This document shows, in pieces, positions 27,289-35,623 of a stretch of DNA of 64,000 bases. The notes under the pieces were generated by a model, which saw only the letters and a program-made list of their open reading frames with translations, did not search any database and was not told where the DNA came from. Position numbers and translations under genes: made by a program. Source of the DNA: a bacterium (GTDB lineage Bacteria; Electryoneota; JAOADG01); contig JAOADG010000008.1 in NCBI GenBank assembly GCA_026417415.1, forward strand, positions 1-64,000, given 5' to 3'. Each line of letters begins with the position of its first letter. Positions within the stretch are counted from its first letter, which is position 1.

Positions 27289-27320
27289 AACGGGGTATAT
27301 TTGTACCCCGTTTCTTTTTT
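27289..27320 (+). terminator. Terminator between sigma and anti-sigma genes
   Basis: A 9-bp stem (AACGGGGTA / TACCCCGTT, loop TATTTG) is followed by TTCTTTTTT. It lies 22 bases after the sigma stop and 65 bases before the anti-sigma start, so the downstream genes may be transcribed less than sigma or by read-through. Confidence 0.85.
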
Positions 27321-27376
27321 GTTCTTTCGGAAAGTTGCTTCGTATCACATCAAGAGAATTTAATAAGGAAAGATAT

Positions 27377-27826
27377 GTGAATTGTGAAGAAGCAAGAACT
27401 CTGATTAAAAAACTAAACTGCATCAACCTTACCAGAAAACAAACTCAATTCCTTCAACAGCATTTAGACAGTTGTGTGGAATGTAGAAAATTCCAAATGC
27501 ATCAGCATGTTCTAAAATCAAAAACTGTTTTTGATGATGAAGCGTATTGGGGAGAATTTTATAAAAAAATTGCTGAGGAAATTCATAAGAAAGAGACCTT
27601 TCAAGAAAGAATGAAACGAAAGCTTCTGATACATATGCCTTGTCCATTTACAGCATTTGGAATTGATAAAATGGTAAAACTTGGTGTACTTATTTTACTA
27701 ATAATTTCAATATCCGCATTATTACAATCCGGTATGAGACAATCCCAAAACACTTCACAAACAGTAGATTTTACAACCGTTCAGGACACATCAGGATTAA
27801 AAATTTACCAGCTGAAAGCCCCGTGA
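27377..27826 (+). CDS. Putative zinc-finger (ZAS/zf-HC2) anti-sigma factor, single-pass membrane
   Basis: 149 aa from a GTG at 27377 with AAGGAA six bases upstream; an earlier TTG at 27335 has no ribosome site. Cys3 and the His-x3-Cys-x2-Cys motif (HLDSCVEC, residues 29-36) match the zinc-binding anti-sigma domain that grips ECF sigma factors. A single membrane helix (LGVLILLIISISALL, about 100-115) leaves a short outer tail of about 30 residues. It probably holds the sigma factor at the membrane. The start of the next gene overlaps its stop (TGATG). Confidence 0.85.
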   Translation: MNCEEARTLIKKLNCINLTRKQTQFLQQHLDSCVECRKFQMHQHVLKSKTVFDDEAYWGEFYKKIAEEIHKKETFQERMKRKLLIHMPCPFTAFGIDKMVKLGVLILLIISISALLQSGMRQSQNTSQTVDFTTVQDTSGLKIYQLKAP

Positions 27827-28848
27827 TGAAACGGTCAATTCAGAAATTATTCTACCTCCCTTGGTTGTTCACTTTTCTTTTGTTCATCAGTGCTTGTAAA
27901 AGAGACACCAATGTTTTGCAACAATTTGATCAAGAACTTCGTGTATTAACACAATCCTTATCTTCTTCTGTAGCAGAACTATTGGCTGTTCCTGATAGTG
28001 GTGAAATTGAAAAAGTGATCGGTTCTGCATTAATCATTTCAAAAGATGGTTTAATGATTTCCACAGCTTCTATTCTAAAAGAAGGCAAACCTATGGTGGC
28101 AAAACTAAACTATTTGCCATACATTCCTGTAACTTTGATTGGAACGGACTGGGAAACCAATGTTGCTTTGTTAAAACTGGATACTACCTTACAGTTTCAA
28201 TCTGTTCCATTAATTGGTAAAAACGATATTGAAGTTGGGCAATTGGGTTTCTTAGTGGGTTCTACACCGTTCTTAAAAGAAACCATTACCATGTTCGGAA
28301 TGTTAACACACTCTATAATAGGCGGTGAAGATGCTTATGATGTACCGATGTATGCACTTTCCACGTTCAGTGTACTGGCAAGACCCGGTGCGCCTGTTTT
28401 TGATGCCGATGCACAAATTATTGGAATTGTAGATGGGAAATTGCACACCGCACAAATGGGAATGTGGACCGTGATCCCACTAAAAACTATACGCAACGTG
28501 TTGCCTATGTTGGAAAAAGAAAGTGGTGTACAGCGCGGATATTTAGGAATCATACCTGCGGATCATTCAATCAAAAACAAAAACTCAGAAGGAGTAGTCG
28601 TCAAAGCGGTACTCCCCAATACGCCAGCTTATCATGTCGGTTTGAAAGATGGAGACAACATCCTTGAAATAGACGGTATCCGTATTAAAAAGGTAAGCGT
28701 TTTAAGAAAACAGATTACCAAAAACCCAAACAAAAAAGTTACTCTAACGATTGAAAGAAATCAGAAAAATCATACCGTTGAAGTTTTTTTACAAAGCCGC
28801 ATCATTTCTTCAGAAGAAGAAAATCGCAATCCATTTCGTAAGTTGTAA
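27826..28848 (+). CDS. Catalytically dead HtrA/DegP-like lipoprotein with PDZ domain
   Basis: 340 aa. The lipobox FISAC puts a lipid on Cys24. Residues about 62-230 follow the trypsin-like HtrA fold (GSALIISKDGLMIST, GTDWETNVALLKL, VGSTPF, AQIIGIVDG) and 235-322 form a PDZ domain (GYLGI, VLPNTPAYHVGLKDGDNILEIDG). The triad is gone: the His of TNxHV is Ser82, the Asp of tDIAvl is Asn112, and the GNSGGP loop reads ARPGAP (Pro187 for Ser). It is therefore predicted to sense or bind peptides, not cut them. Coupling to the anti-sigma gene by TGATG suggests a part in controlling the sigma factor; that is inference. Confidence 0.85.
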   Translation: MKRSIQKLFYLPWLFTFLLFISACKRDTNVLQQFDQELRVLTQSLSSSVAELLAVPDSGEIEKVIGSALIISKDGLMISTASILKEGKPMVAKLNYLPYIPVTLIGTDWETNVALLKLDTTLQFQSVPLIGKNDIEVGQLGFLVGSTPFLKETITMFGMLTHSIIGGEDAYDVPMYALSTFSVLARPGAPVFDADAQIIGIVDGKLHTAQMGMWTVIPLKTIRNVLPMLEKESGVQRGYLGIIPADHSIKNKNSEGVVVKAVLPNTPAYHVGLKDGDNILEIDGIRIKKVSVLRKQITKNPNKKVTLTIERNQKNHTVEVFLQSRIISSEEENRNPFRKL

Positions 28849-28880
28849 CCTTATCTATTTATACAATAGGTAGAAAGAAA

Positions 28881-30374
28881 ATGCAAGAAAATCCGAACAT
28901 TAAATTTCGTATTGATCCAAAACCACAAACTGCCAGCGCAGGAAATAGCGAAGAAGAGCATAAAGAAAAGAGACACACTTTTCTTACGAACTTCTCCGTT
29001 ACTCCATTGGAGTTAGAAGCATATTTGAATCAATATGTTATTGGTCAAGAGCAAGCGGTTTCTATTTTAGCCACGAAAATTGCTACTCATTACAACCGCA
29101 TGAAAATGGAAATGCTGCATCCAGATTTAAAACCAATAGTAGGAAATATCAAACCGAATATCATTTTAATTGGACCTACCGGTGTTGGTAAAACCTATAT
29201 TATAAAACTCATTGCCGATTACATTAATGTTCCTTTCGTTAAAGGAGATGCAACCAAGTTTAGTGAAACAGGATATGTGGGTGGCGATGTAGAAGATTTG
29301 GTTCGTGATTTGGTGTACCAAGCAGGTGGCGATATTCATGCAGCAGAAAGAGGAATTATCTACATTGATGAAATTGATAAAATTGCTTCTGCACAAAATG
29401 TAATTGGATTAGATGTATCAAGATCAGGAGTGCAAAGAAATCTGTTAAAGATTATGGAAGAAACCGAAGTTGATATGAAAGTTCCTCACGATATTGCATC
29501 GCAAATGGAAGCCGTGATGGAGATCCAAAGAACAGGAAAAGCAGAAAGGAAAAAAGTCAATACCAGAAACATATTATTTGTTGTAAGCGGTGCTTTTTCT
29601 GGATTAGAGGATATTGTGAGAAAACGTGTAAGAGGAAGTAGCATTGGTTTTGGTGCGCTAACGGAGGAACAGATTCAATTAGAACAAAACTGGCAAAATT
29701 TAATATCTGCACAAGATTTAATTAAATATGGATTTGAAACCGAATTTGTCGGTAGATTACCAGTCCACGTTAAACTAAGACCATTGAACGAAGAGGATTT
29801 TTACAAAATTTTACGATCGCCTACGAGTGCGGTTATTCTTGGAAAAAAAAGGGACTTCCTTGCATACAACATCCAATTGAGTTTTACGGATGGTGCACTC
29901 AGAAAAATTGCACAACTTGCTGTAAAAGAAGGAACCGGTGCAAGAGGAATTTTATCTGTGGTAGAGAAAATTCTTTTACCATTTGAAAAACACCTTCCTC
30001 ATCGTGTTTCAGAGTTCACAGTTACACAGCAAGTTGTAGAAAATCCAGAAACAGAGTTGAAAAATATGTTGGCGCAATTGGATATCAATGATTATACCAG
30101 AAAAATCATGTTAGATCATTCCATCTTTTTCAAACTACCTCCCGAATCTGTTGAGCGTTTAATTGAAGTTGCAAATATGCAAAATCAAACAGTAAAACAG
30201 TGGTTAGAAACCAATTTGAAGAATTATCCATATGGTCTTAGATTATTAGGTGTATCAGAGTTCGTGATAACACCGGATATCATTGAAAATCCACAAGATT
30301 ATCTTGATAAAAAGATCAAAGAGAGTTATGCAAGACAAAATAGAAATAGGGATATGAATCATGAAAACAATTAA
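28881..30374 (+). CDS. ClpX-like AAA+ unfoldase lacking the zinc-binding domain
   Basis: 497 aa. AAA+ motifs: GPTGVGKT (Walker A, near 100), YIDEIDKI (Walker B), GYVGGDVEDLV (pore-1 loop), SSIGFGA (the IGF loop that docks ClpP), the segment LIKYGFETEFVGRLPV, and sensor-2 GTGARG. This is the ClpX pattern, but the N-terminal Cys4 zinc domain is replaced by about 40 polar residues (HKEKRHTF) and there is a C-terminal extension of about 90 residues. ClpX feeds unfolded proteins to ClpP; no clpP is in the window. GAAAG lies before the ATG. It is 32 bases after the dead HtrA gene. A second, regular clpX elsewhere is likely. Confidence 0.85.
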   Translation: MQENPNIKFRIDPKPQTASAGNSEEEHKEKRHTFLTNFSVTPLELEAYLNQYVIGQEQAVSILATKIATHYNRMKMEMLHPDLKPIVGNIKPNIILIGPTGVGKTYIIKLIADYINVPFVKGDATKFSETGYVGGDVEDLVRDLVYQAGGDIHAAERGIIYIDEIDKIASAQNVIGLDVSRSGVQRNLLKIMEETEVDMKVPHDIASQMEAVMEIQRTGKAERKKVNTRNILFVVSGAFSGLEDIVRKRVRGSSIGFGALTEEQIQLEQNWQNLISAQDLIKYGFETEFVGRLPVHVKLRPLNEEDFYKILRSPTSAVILGKKRDFLAYNIQLSFTDGALRKIAQLAVKEGTGARGILSVVEKILLPFEKHLPHRVSEFTVTQQVVENPETELKNMLAQLDINDYTRKIMLDHSIFFKLPPESVERLIEVANMQNQTVKQWLETNLKNYPYGLRLLGVSEFVITPDIIENPQDYLDKKIKESYARQNRNRDMNHENN

Positions 30375-30567
30375 ATTAGAAGTACGTGGGATGACCTGTG
30401 CGCATTGTGAGGAATCTGTAATCAAAGCACTTAAAAAAATAAATGGCATTACCGAAATTGAAGTGAACCGATTTGAAAATTATGCACAATTTCGTTTAGA
30501 TGAAACGAAAGCAAATCAAGAACAAGTAAAACAGGCAATTGAAGCGATTGGATTCCAAGTTGTATGA
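30361..30567 (+). CDS. Heavy-metal-associated (HMA) domain protein, CopZ-like
   Basis: 68 aa, one complete HMA domain. The GMTCAHC motif near residue 10 supplies the two metal-binding Cys, and the ferredoxin-like fold ends in GFQVV. Such proteins carry Cu(I) or other soft metals in the cytoplasm. It overlaps the end of the ClpX-like gene by 14 bases and the tyrS start by four (ATGA), so it is embedded in the unit. No metal ATPase is nearby. Confidence 0.92.
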   Translation: MKTIKLEVRGMTCAHCEESVIKALKKINGITEIEVNRFENYAQFRLDETKANQEQVKQAIEAIGFQVV

Positions 30568-31859
30568 GTGGTTTCCTTACTTTATTGAAGAACAGAGGAT
30601 TGTTAGCATCTCAAACTCATGAACATTTGGATGAGTTAGTCCCAATCTTTGAACAAGTTGCACCACCCGAACACATGAAAACAGCATATGTTGGATTTGA
30701 TCCAACTGCTGATTCGCTTACTATTGGAAATTTTATCCAAGTTTTAGGATTAAAAAGATGGCAAATGGCAGGTCATCGTCCCATTGCACTTGTAGGCGGG
30801 GGAACAGGTTTAATAGGTGATCCTTCCGGAAAAACTCAGGAACGTCAACTGCTAACCAAAGAAACGGTTGAAAAAAACGTTGAAGGAATTCGTGAATTGC
30901 TTGGAAGGTTATTGGATTTTGATGAAAAACGACCCAATCGTGCCTATTTGTTAAACAATGCAGATTGGCTTACAAAGATTACATTTGTGGATTTTTTACG
31001 TGATGTTGGAAAATACTTTACTGTACCTTACATGCTAGCTAAAGAATCAGTCAAATCAAGATTAGAAACTGGAATTTCTTTCACTGAGTTTAGTTACATG
31101 TTGTTGCAAGCGTACGACTTTAAATATTTGTTTGAAAATTACAATTGTGAATTTCAATTCGGTGCAACCGATCAGTTCGGAAACATCACTGCAGGAATTG
31201 AGTTTATCCGAAAGACATTAGAAAAGCAAGCGTATGGTTTTGCCCAACCGTTGATATTGGATGCAAATGGTGTAAAGATAGGAAAGTCACAAAGTATTAC
31301 CATTTGGCTTTCTGAACATAAAACCACTGTGTACAAGTTTTACCAATATTGGATCAATACACAGGATGCAGATGTAGAGCGATTTCTTTTTTATTTTACA
31401 TTCCTTTCAGAAAATGAAATCAAAGAAATCATAGCAAAACATCAGCAAAATCCGGAACAACGTTATGGTCAAAAAATTTTAGCAGAAGAAGTTACCGATA
31501 TGGTGCATGGGAAGTCAAAACGTACATTGGCTGAAAATGCTTCGCACATTTTGTTCGGCGGTGATCCGACTCAAGCAAAAGTAGAAACGTTTCAAACATT
31601 AGCGAGTGAAATTCCATTCGTTCAAATGGATAAACAATTACTTCACGAAGGTCTAAAAGTTTCAGATATATGTGTATCTTTAGGAATTACAACCTCCAAA
31701 GGCGAAGCACAACGCGCGATTGAACAAGGTAGCATCTATTTGAAAAATCAACGTGTGATAGACAAGTTTATGAAAGTTACTGCAAATGATCTGTTAGAGG
31801 GCGGTTATTTGTTATTCCGAAAAGGAACTAAACAGTACTATTTGGCACAATTTATTTAA
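30564..31859 (+). CDS. tyrS: Tyrosyl-tRNA synthetase
   Basis: 431 aa, usual length. The Rossmann core has YVGFDPTADSL, ALVGGGTGLIGDPSGK, the tyrosine-site FSYMLLQAYDF and FQFGATDQFGN, KIGKSQ in the KMSKS place, and a C-terminal S4-like domain (about 355-431). It charges tRNA-Tyr. The HIGH motif reads T53-I-G-N56: both usual His are replaced. Asn in the last place is familiar, but Thr for the first His is unusual for TyrRS. The rest is so well kept that I expect it to be active. It is coupled to the HMA gene by ATGA. Confidence 0.95.
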   Translation: MSGFLTLLKNRGLLASQTHEHLDELVPIFEQVAPPEHMKTAYVGFDPTADSLTIGNFIQVLGLKRWQMAGHRPIALVGGGTGLIGDPSGKTQERQLLTKETVEKNVEGIRELLGRLLDFDEKRPNRAYLLNNADWLTKITFVDFLRDVGKYFTVPYMLAKESVKSRLETGISFTEFSYMLLQAYDFKYLFENYNCEFQFGATDQFGNITAGIEFIRKTLEKQAYGFAQPLILDANGVKIGKSQSITIWLSEHKTTVYKFYQYWINTQDADVERFLFYFTFLSENEIKEIIAKHQQNPEQRYGQKILAEEVTDMVHGKSKRTLAENASHILFGGDPTQAKVETFQTLASEIPFVQMDKQLLHEGLKVSDICVSLGITTSKGEAQRAIEQGSIYLKNQRVIDKFMKVTANDLLEGGYLLFRKGTKQYYLAQFI

Positions 31860-31908
31860 TGAAAAATCCAATTGATTATTGTTAATACCCACCGAAGAGG
31901 ACCACATC

Positions 31909-33174
31909 ATGAAAATTACACATTTTGAAAAATTTATGAAACGAGAACCTTTAATCACTTTTGAATGGCATGATGATGAAACCGATGCAGTAGGTTGGAC
32001 TGTGATTAATTCTTTAAGAAATGGTGCAGCTGGTGGCGGTACACGAATGAGACCTGAAGTTACAAAAGAAGAGGTTCGTGGATTGGCTAAAGTGATGGAA
32101 TTGAAATTCACAGTAAGTGGACCAAAAATTGGCGGTGCAAAAAGTGGTATTCGCTTCGATCCGAATTCTCCTTATAAGAGACAGGTTATTGAAAGATGGT
32201 ATAAAGCTGTTTTACCATTATTGAAAACCAGATATGGAACTGGTGGTGATATGAACATCGGATTGAATGATACTGTATTGCCAATTTTATGGTCGTATGG
32301 ATTAGGACACCCACAGGAAGGTATCGTACGTGGTCATTATCGTAAAAACGAGTTGATCACGGCGGAGTTACTTAATCGTTTAAGACATGGCATTACCATG
32401 CACGTTCACAGTTTTCAAGATTTAGCTCAAATCAAAGGATACACACCTACGATAGGGGGTATTGTTACTGGGTACGGTGTTGCATTTGCAACCAAATGGT
32501 TTTATGAAAATTGCAGTAACGGAATTGAAGGAAAAAAGGTTGCCATTGAAGGTTTTGGTGAAGTTGGTGCAATCGCTGCTTATTTCCTTCATCGTTATGG
32601 AGCCAAAATTGTTGCTGTTCACGATATTCATCGTTGGATAGCCAATGATAAGGGTTTACCAGTATTAGAGTTAATTGCCAATCGTGAAGATGGAAGACAT
32701 TTATCTAAAGAAAACACCCACGAAAGAAAAAACGAAACAGTTCCACCCTATTTCAAAGAGGTTGAATTTGATGTGTATATACCTGCAGCAATTGGTGAGT
32801 CCATAACCCAGGAGATAGTCCATTCATTACCCGCAAAACTGATTGTAAGTGGAGCAAACGATCCATTTTTAGGGGATCCTTATGGAAACACTACTATCAG
32901 AAATGAAGCCGATAAAAAGATGACCGTGATTGCTGATTTCATTGCGAATTGTGGAACCGCACGTCTGTTTGGAATTTTAATGGACCCAAGTAAACCCATG
33001 ATGCCAACAGAACAAGAAATCTTAAAAGATTTGGAGAATACAATCGCACTTCCTTTACAACAATTAAAAGACAAATATCCTCATCTAACCGGTTGGGCTG
33101 AAGCCGCATTTGAACATGCTGCTGAAGAATTAGAGGTAGCACGAGAAAATGGCGAGTACCACTATCCCTATTGA
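31909..33174 (+). CDS. Glu/Leu/Phe/Val dehydrogenase family protein
   Basis: 421 aa from the ATG at 31909 (AGAGGA upstream). The N-terminal dimerisation domain carries the substrate-site PKIGGAKSGI (Lys of the glycine-rich site), followed by GTGGDMN (Asp) and a Rossmann domain with GFGEVG near 215. It oxidatively deaminates an amino acid with NAD(P)+. Which amino acid is uncertain; the sequence is not a typical GdhA. It ends with VIADFIANCGTARLFG and a helical tail. It follows tyrS by 49 bases and is closed by a strong terminator. Confidence 0.88.
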   Translation: MKITHFEKFMKREPLITFEWHDDETDAVGWTVINSLRNGAAGGGTRMRPEVTKEEVRGLAKVMELKFTVSGPKIGGAKSGIRFDPNSPYKRQVIERWYKAVLPLLKTRYGTGGDMNIGLNDTVLPILWSYGLGHPQEGIVRGHYRKNELITAELLNRLRHGITMHVHSFQDLAQIKGYTPTIGGIVTGYGVAFATKWFYENCSNGIEGKKVAIEGFGEVGAIAAYFLHRYGAKIVAVHDIHRWIANDKGLPVLELIANREDGRHLSKENTHERKNETVPPYFKEVEFDVYIPAAIGESITQEIVHSLPAKLIVSGANDPFLGDPYGNTTIRNEADKKMTVIADFIANCGTARLFGILMDPSKPMMPTEQEILKDLENTIALPLQQLKDKYPHLTGWAEAAFEHAAEELEVARENGEYHYPY

Positions 33175-33184
33175 CATTAAATCA

Positions 33185-33211
33185 AAAGGGCGGTAAAATA
33201 CCGCCCTTTTT
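33185..33211. terminator. Bidirectional terminator
   Basis: An 8-bp GC-rich stem (GGGCGGTA / TACCGCCC, loop AAA) is flanked by AAAA before and TTTTT after. It serves the dehydrogenase on the plus strand and the T9SS protein gene ending at 33239 on the minus strand. Confidence 0.9.
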
Positions 33212-33238
33212 AATCGTTCAAACACTGTTCCAAATTCT

Positions 33239-35509
33239 TTATCGTAATAATACTACTTTTTGCTGAGTTGCAATGCCATTTCTACTTGCTCTTAACATAT
33301 ACACACCCGATGACAAAGTAGTACCATCTATCGTGAATTCTACTTCTTCAGAATCCAAGTGACCAGAGTAAATGTTCTTTACTAATTGACCTTGAAGGTT
33401 ATATAGGGCAACTGTTGTGAAGCTCGGTTCACCGACCAATACTTTTACTTTCGTGGTTGAGTTAAATGGATTGGGATATACTTCTAACAATCCAAATGCT
33501 GTGGGTAATGTTTTCTCGTGATAGTGTACTTGTACACTTCGTAAGAGACGCTGCGAACCATCAATATCTACTTCATACAGGTGATATTCATAAATCGTTC
33601 CTGATACCAGATTTTCGCGATCCAAAAAATGATAAGTTAACTCTGTTGTACTATTTCCGCTTTCTGCTAAACTTGGTACAAAATAGGTGTGGAAATTGGC
33701 TGTATTTCCAACTTCTTGTCTTAAAATAGAAAAACCAAGATTGTGAATTTCTGAAACCGTTGTCCACTGAAGTGAAACCCCACGATAAACTGAATTTGCA
33801 ATAAAGTTGGTTAATTCAACAGGTAATATAGGACCATTTCCCATTGCCCAATAAGAAAACTCAGTCACATTTGGTATAGTCACTTCCCAAGCATTTCCAT
33901 TCTGTACAGCAGTTAAATTGGTGTCATACATAACCCACGTTAAACCACCATCTGTAGATCGTGCTATGTTTAAAGGGGTAAAACGATTATTGTAAGGATC
34001 TTGAGTGGGTGTAAAGCGTAAAACAAGATTCGTGGTCCAATTTGTGCCTCCATATTGAACAATATTCCAAATTCTTTTTACACCGTAAGGAAATGGATTA
34101 AGATAAGGTATTGGAGCAATTGAGGCGTAAGAAACTCGAGCACTATCAGGGGTATCACTCCCTGTAAAAGTCATATCAGCTGGACGCTTATTATCAGTGT
34201 TTGGATCAAGCGGGAATGAAGGTGTCCAGGTCCCTGAGCCACTTCTCGTGACACCAGTAGAGTAACTTTCTCCGATTCCTGTCAAGTTGATGGTGAAAGT
34301 ACTGGAAGTGGTATCTAAACTGGTAAACGATAACGAAGCAGTACGAAGACCAGTTGCTGATGGCGTAAAGCGTACTGTAAATGTAACAGAAGCTGTATTG
34401 ACTCCATCAAAACCATCTATGACCGTGGGAGTTGTACCAATATAAGTAAAGTTACTTGCATGGGGTCCTGTAATAGAATTGAAAGTTAAGGGTGAATTCC
34501 CTGGTGAAGTATTTGTGATTGTAAACGTAATGTTGGTGTAAGAACCTACCAATTGGGTACCAAAGTTCTTTGTACCGCCGTTTGGAATGGTCCCTCCTGA
34601 TGTTACTTGCAAAGAAGTTGCAAAATCTACTGAAGTAAGAACACGTATCGTATTGTTCCCGCCATTTGGGCTACGCAAATTCGCACCACCAGGCCATAAT
34701 CCATCTGCATCCTTAAAGTAACGAATAATTGAACCGTTAGTAAAAGAACGAACTTCTACTCGTCGTATGGTGTCAAAATTGGGTACACAAGTTCCAAATG
34801 CCCGATTTACACCTTGAACAAAATTGGTGTAAAAAGTAGGGGGACTATTTCCATTCGCATATCCTTCGCTTTCAATGTATGTTCCCACTAATGGACGCCC
34901 AGTCCCACTGACATTATTATAGAAAAAGATAAAATCTCTTGCTGAACCGGACCCTGTAGGAGGTAGTACTCCTCTTAAACCGGTTCCATTGTAGTTAGAA
35001 GGGACCGTACTAGTTCCAAAAATCAGATTACGGATGGAATCAGTGCCACCAATTGTAGTTAAACGGGTTGCTACAGATGTTCCTCCTGCTCCGTTATTAA
35101 GCATAACCCGATGTGCAATTCCACGTCCTGCATTATATCGTTGATTAGTGTTGGTTTCTAATGCCATCCAAATCGTTGCAGACCCACTGGCATTGGTCGT
35201 GAAACTATCATAGGTACCACTGGTGGATAAACTGGGAGTGGTAGTAGAAAAGAATCCACTCGCATTACAAAAAATGGGATTACCTATACCGTTACTGGTT
35301 GCACCATCGTTTACTGCATTGACACTACGATTGTAGAAACGGTAGGTAGCATTTGCATTTAAACCGTTTAGTGTTACACGAAACACACTTGGAACACGCA
35401 AATTCCCACGTGTTTGATACAAAGGAACGATAACAGGAGTAATTGACGGTTGTGAATAGGATGGAAGAAAAAGTAAAATCAAAACGAAGAAAACAAGAAC
35501 AAATTTCAT
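33239..35509 (-). CDS. Large secreted protein with choice-of-anchor-D-like domain and T9SS type A sorting domain
   Basis: 756 aa from the ATG at 35509. A signal peptide ends at LPSYS-QPS. The N-terminal half is a Ser/Thr/Asn/Gly-rich beta region (about 20-300) with many NxT/S-type repeats. A HYDIN/choice-of-anchor-D-like Ig domain (about 305-415) has NFGTQLVGSYTNITFTITNT and VTFTVRFTPSATG. Then come a second beta region and a C-terminal T9SS sorting domain starting at LLEVYPNPFNS and ending KVVLLR. It is predicted to cross the outer membrane by T9SS and be surface-attached or released. Its binding target is unknown. It resembles its upstream neighbour in C-terminal layout (LPVEL..F, then FN3-like). 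Confidence 0.85.
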   Translation of the reverse strand: MKFVLVFFVLILLFLPSYSQPSITPVIVPLYQTRGNLRVPSVFRVTLNGLNANATYRFYNRSVNAVNDGATSNGIGNPIFCNASGFFSTTTPSLSTSGTYDSFTTNASGSATIWMALETNTNQRYNAGRGIAHRVMLNNGAGGTSVATRLTTIGGTDSIRNLIFGTSTVPSNYNGTGLRGVLPPTGSGSARDFIFFYNNVSGTGRPLVGTYIESEGYANGNSPPTFYTNFVQGVNRAFGTCVPNFDTIRRVEVRSFTNGSIIRYFKDADGLWPGGANLRSPNGGNNTIRVLTSVDFATSLQVTSGGTIPNGGTKNFGTQLVGSYTNITFTITNTSPGNSPLTFNSITGPHASNFTYIGTTPTVIDGFDGVNTASVTFTVRFTPSATGLRTASLSFTSLDTTSSTFTINLTGIGESYSTGVTRSGSGTWTPSFPLDPNTDNKRPADMTFTGSDTPDSARVSYASIAPIPYLNPFPYGVKRIWNIVQYGGTNWTTNLVLRFTPTQDPYNNRFTPLNIARSTDGGLTWVMYDTNLTAVQNGNAWEVTIPNVTEFSYWAMGNGPILPVELTNFIANSVYRGVSLQWTTVSEIHNLGFSILRQEVGNTANFHTYFVPSLAESGNSTTELTYHFLDRENLVSGTIYEYHLYEVDIDGSQRLLRSVQVHYHEKTLPTAFGLLEVYPNPFNSTTKVKVLVGEPSFTTVALYNLQGQLVKNIYSGHLDSEEVEFTIDGTTLSSGVYMLRASRNGIATQQKVVLLR

Positions 35510-35570
35510 AGCGCTCACTCTATAAAAAAATTATGTAAATATAATAAATAATTATAGTGAAAGTCAAAAT

Positions 35571-35595
35571 AAAACGGGGCGGCAAGGCCGCCCCG
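35571..35595 (-). terminator. Terminator of the LTD/T9SS gene
   Basis: A 9-bp GC-rich stem (CGGGGCGGC paired with GCCGCCCCG, 3-base loop) lies between two minus-strand genes. Read on the minus strand it is followed by TTTTATTTT. It follows the gene ending at 35624. Confidence 0.85.
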
Positions 35596-35623
35596 TAATT
35601 GAATCTTCAAACAAATTTAACGA

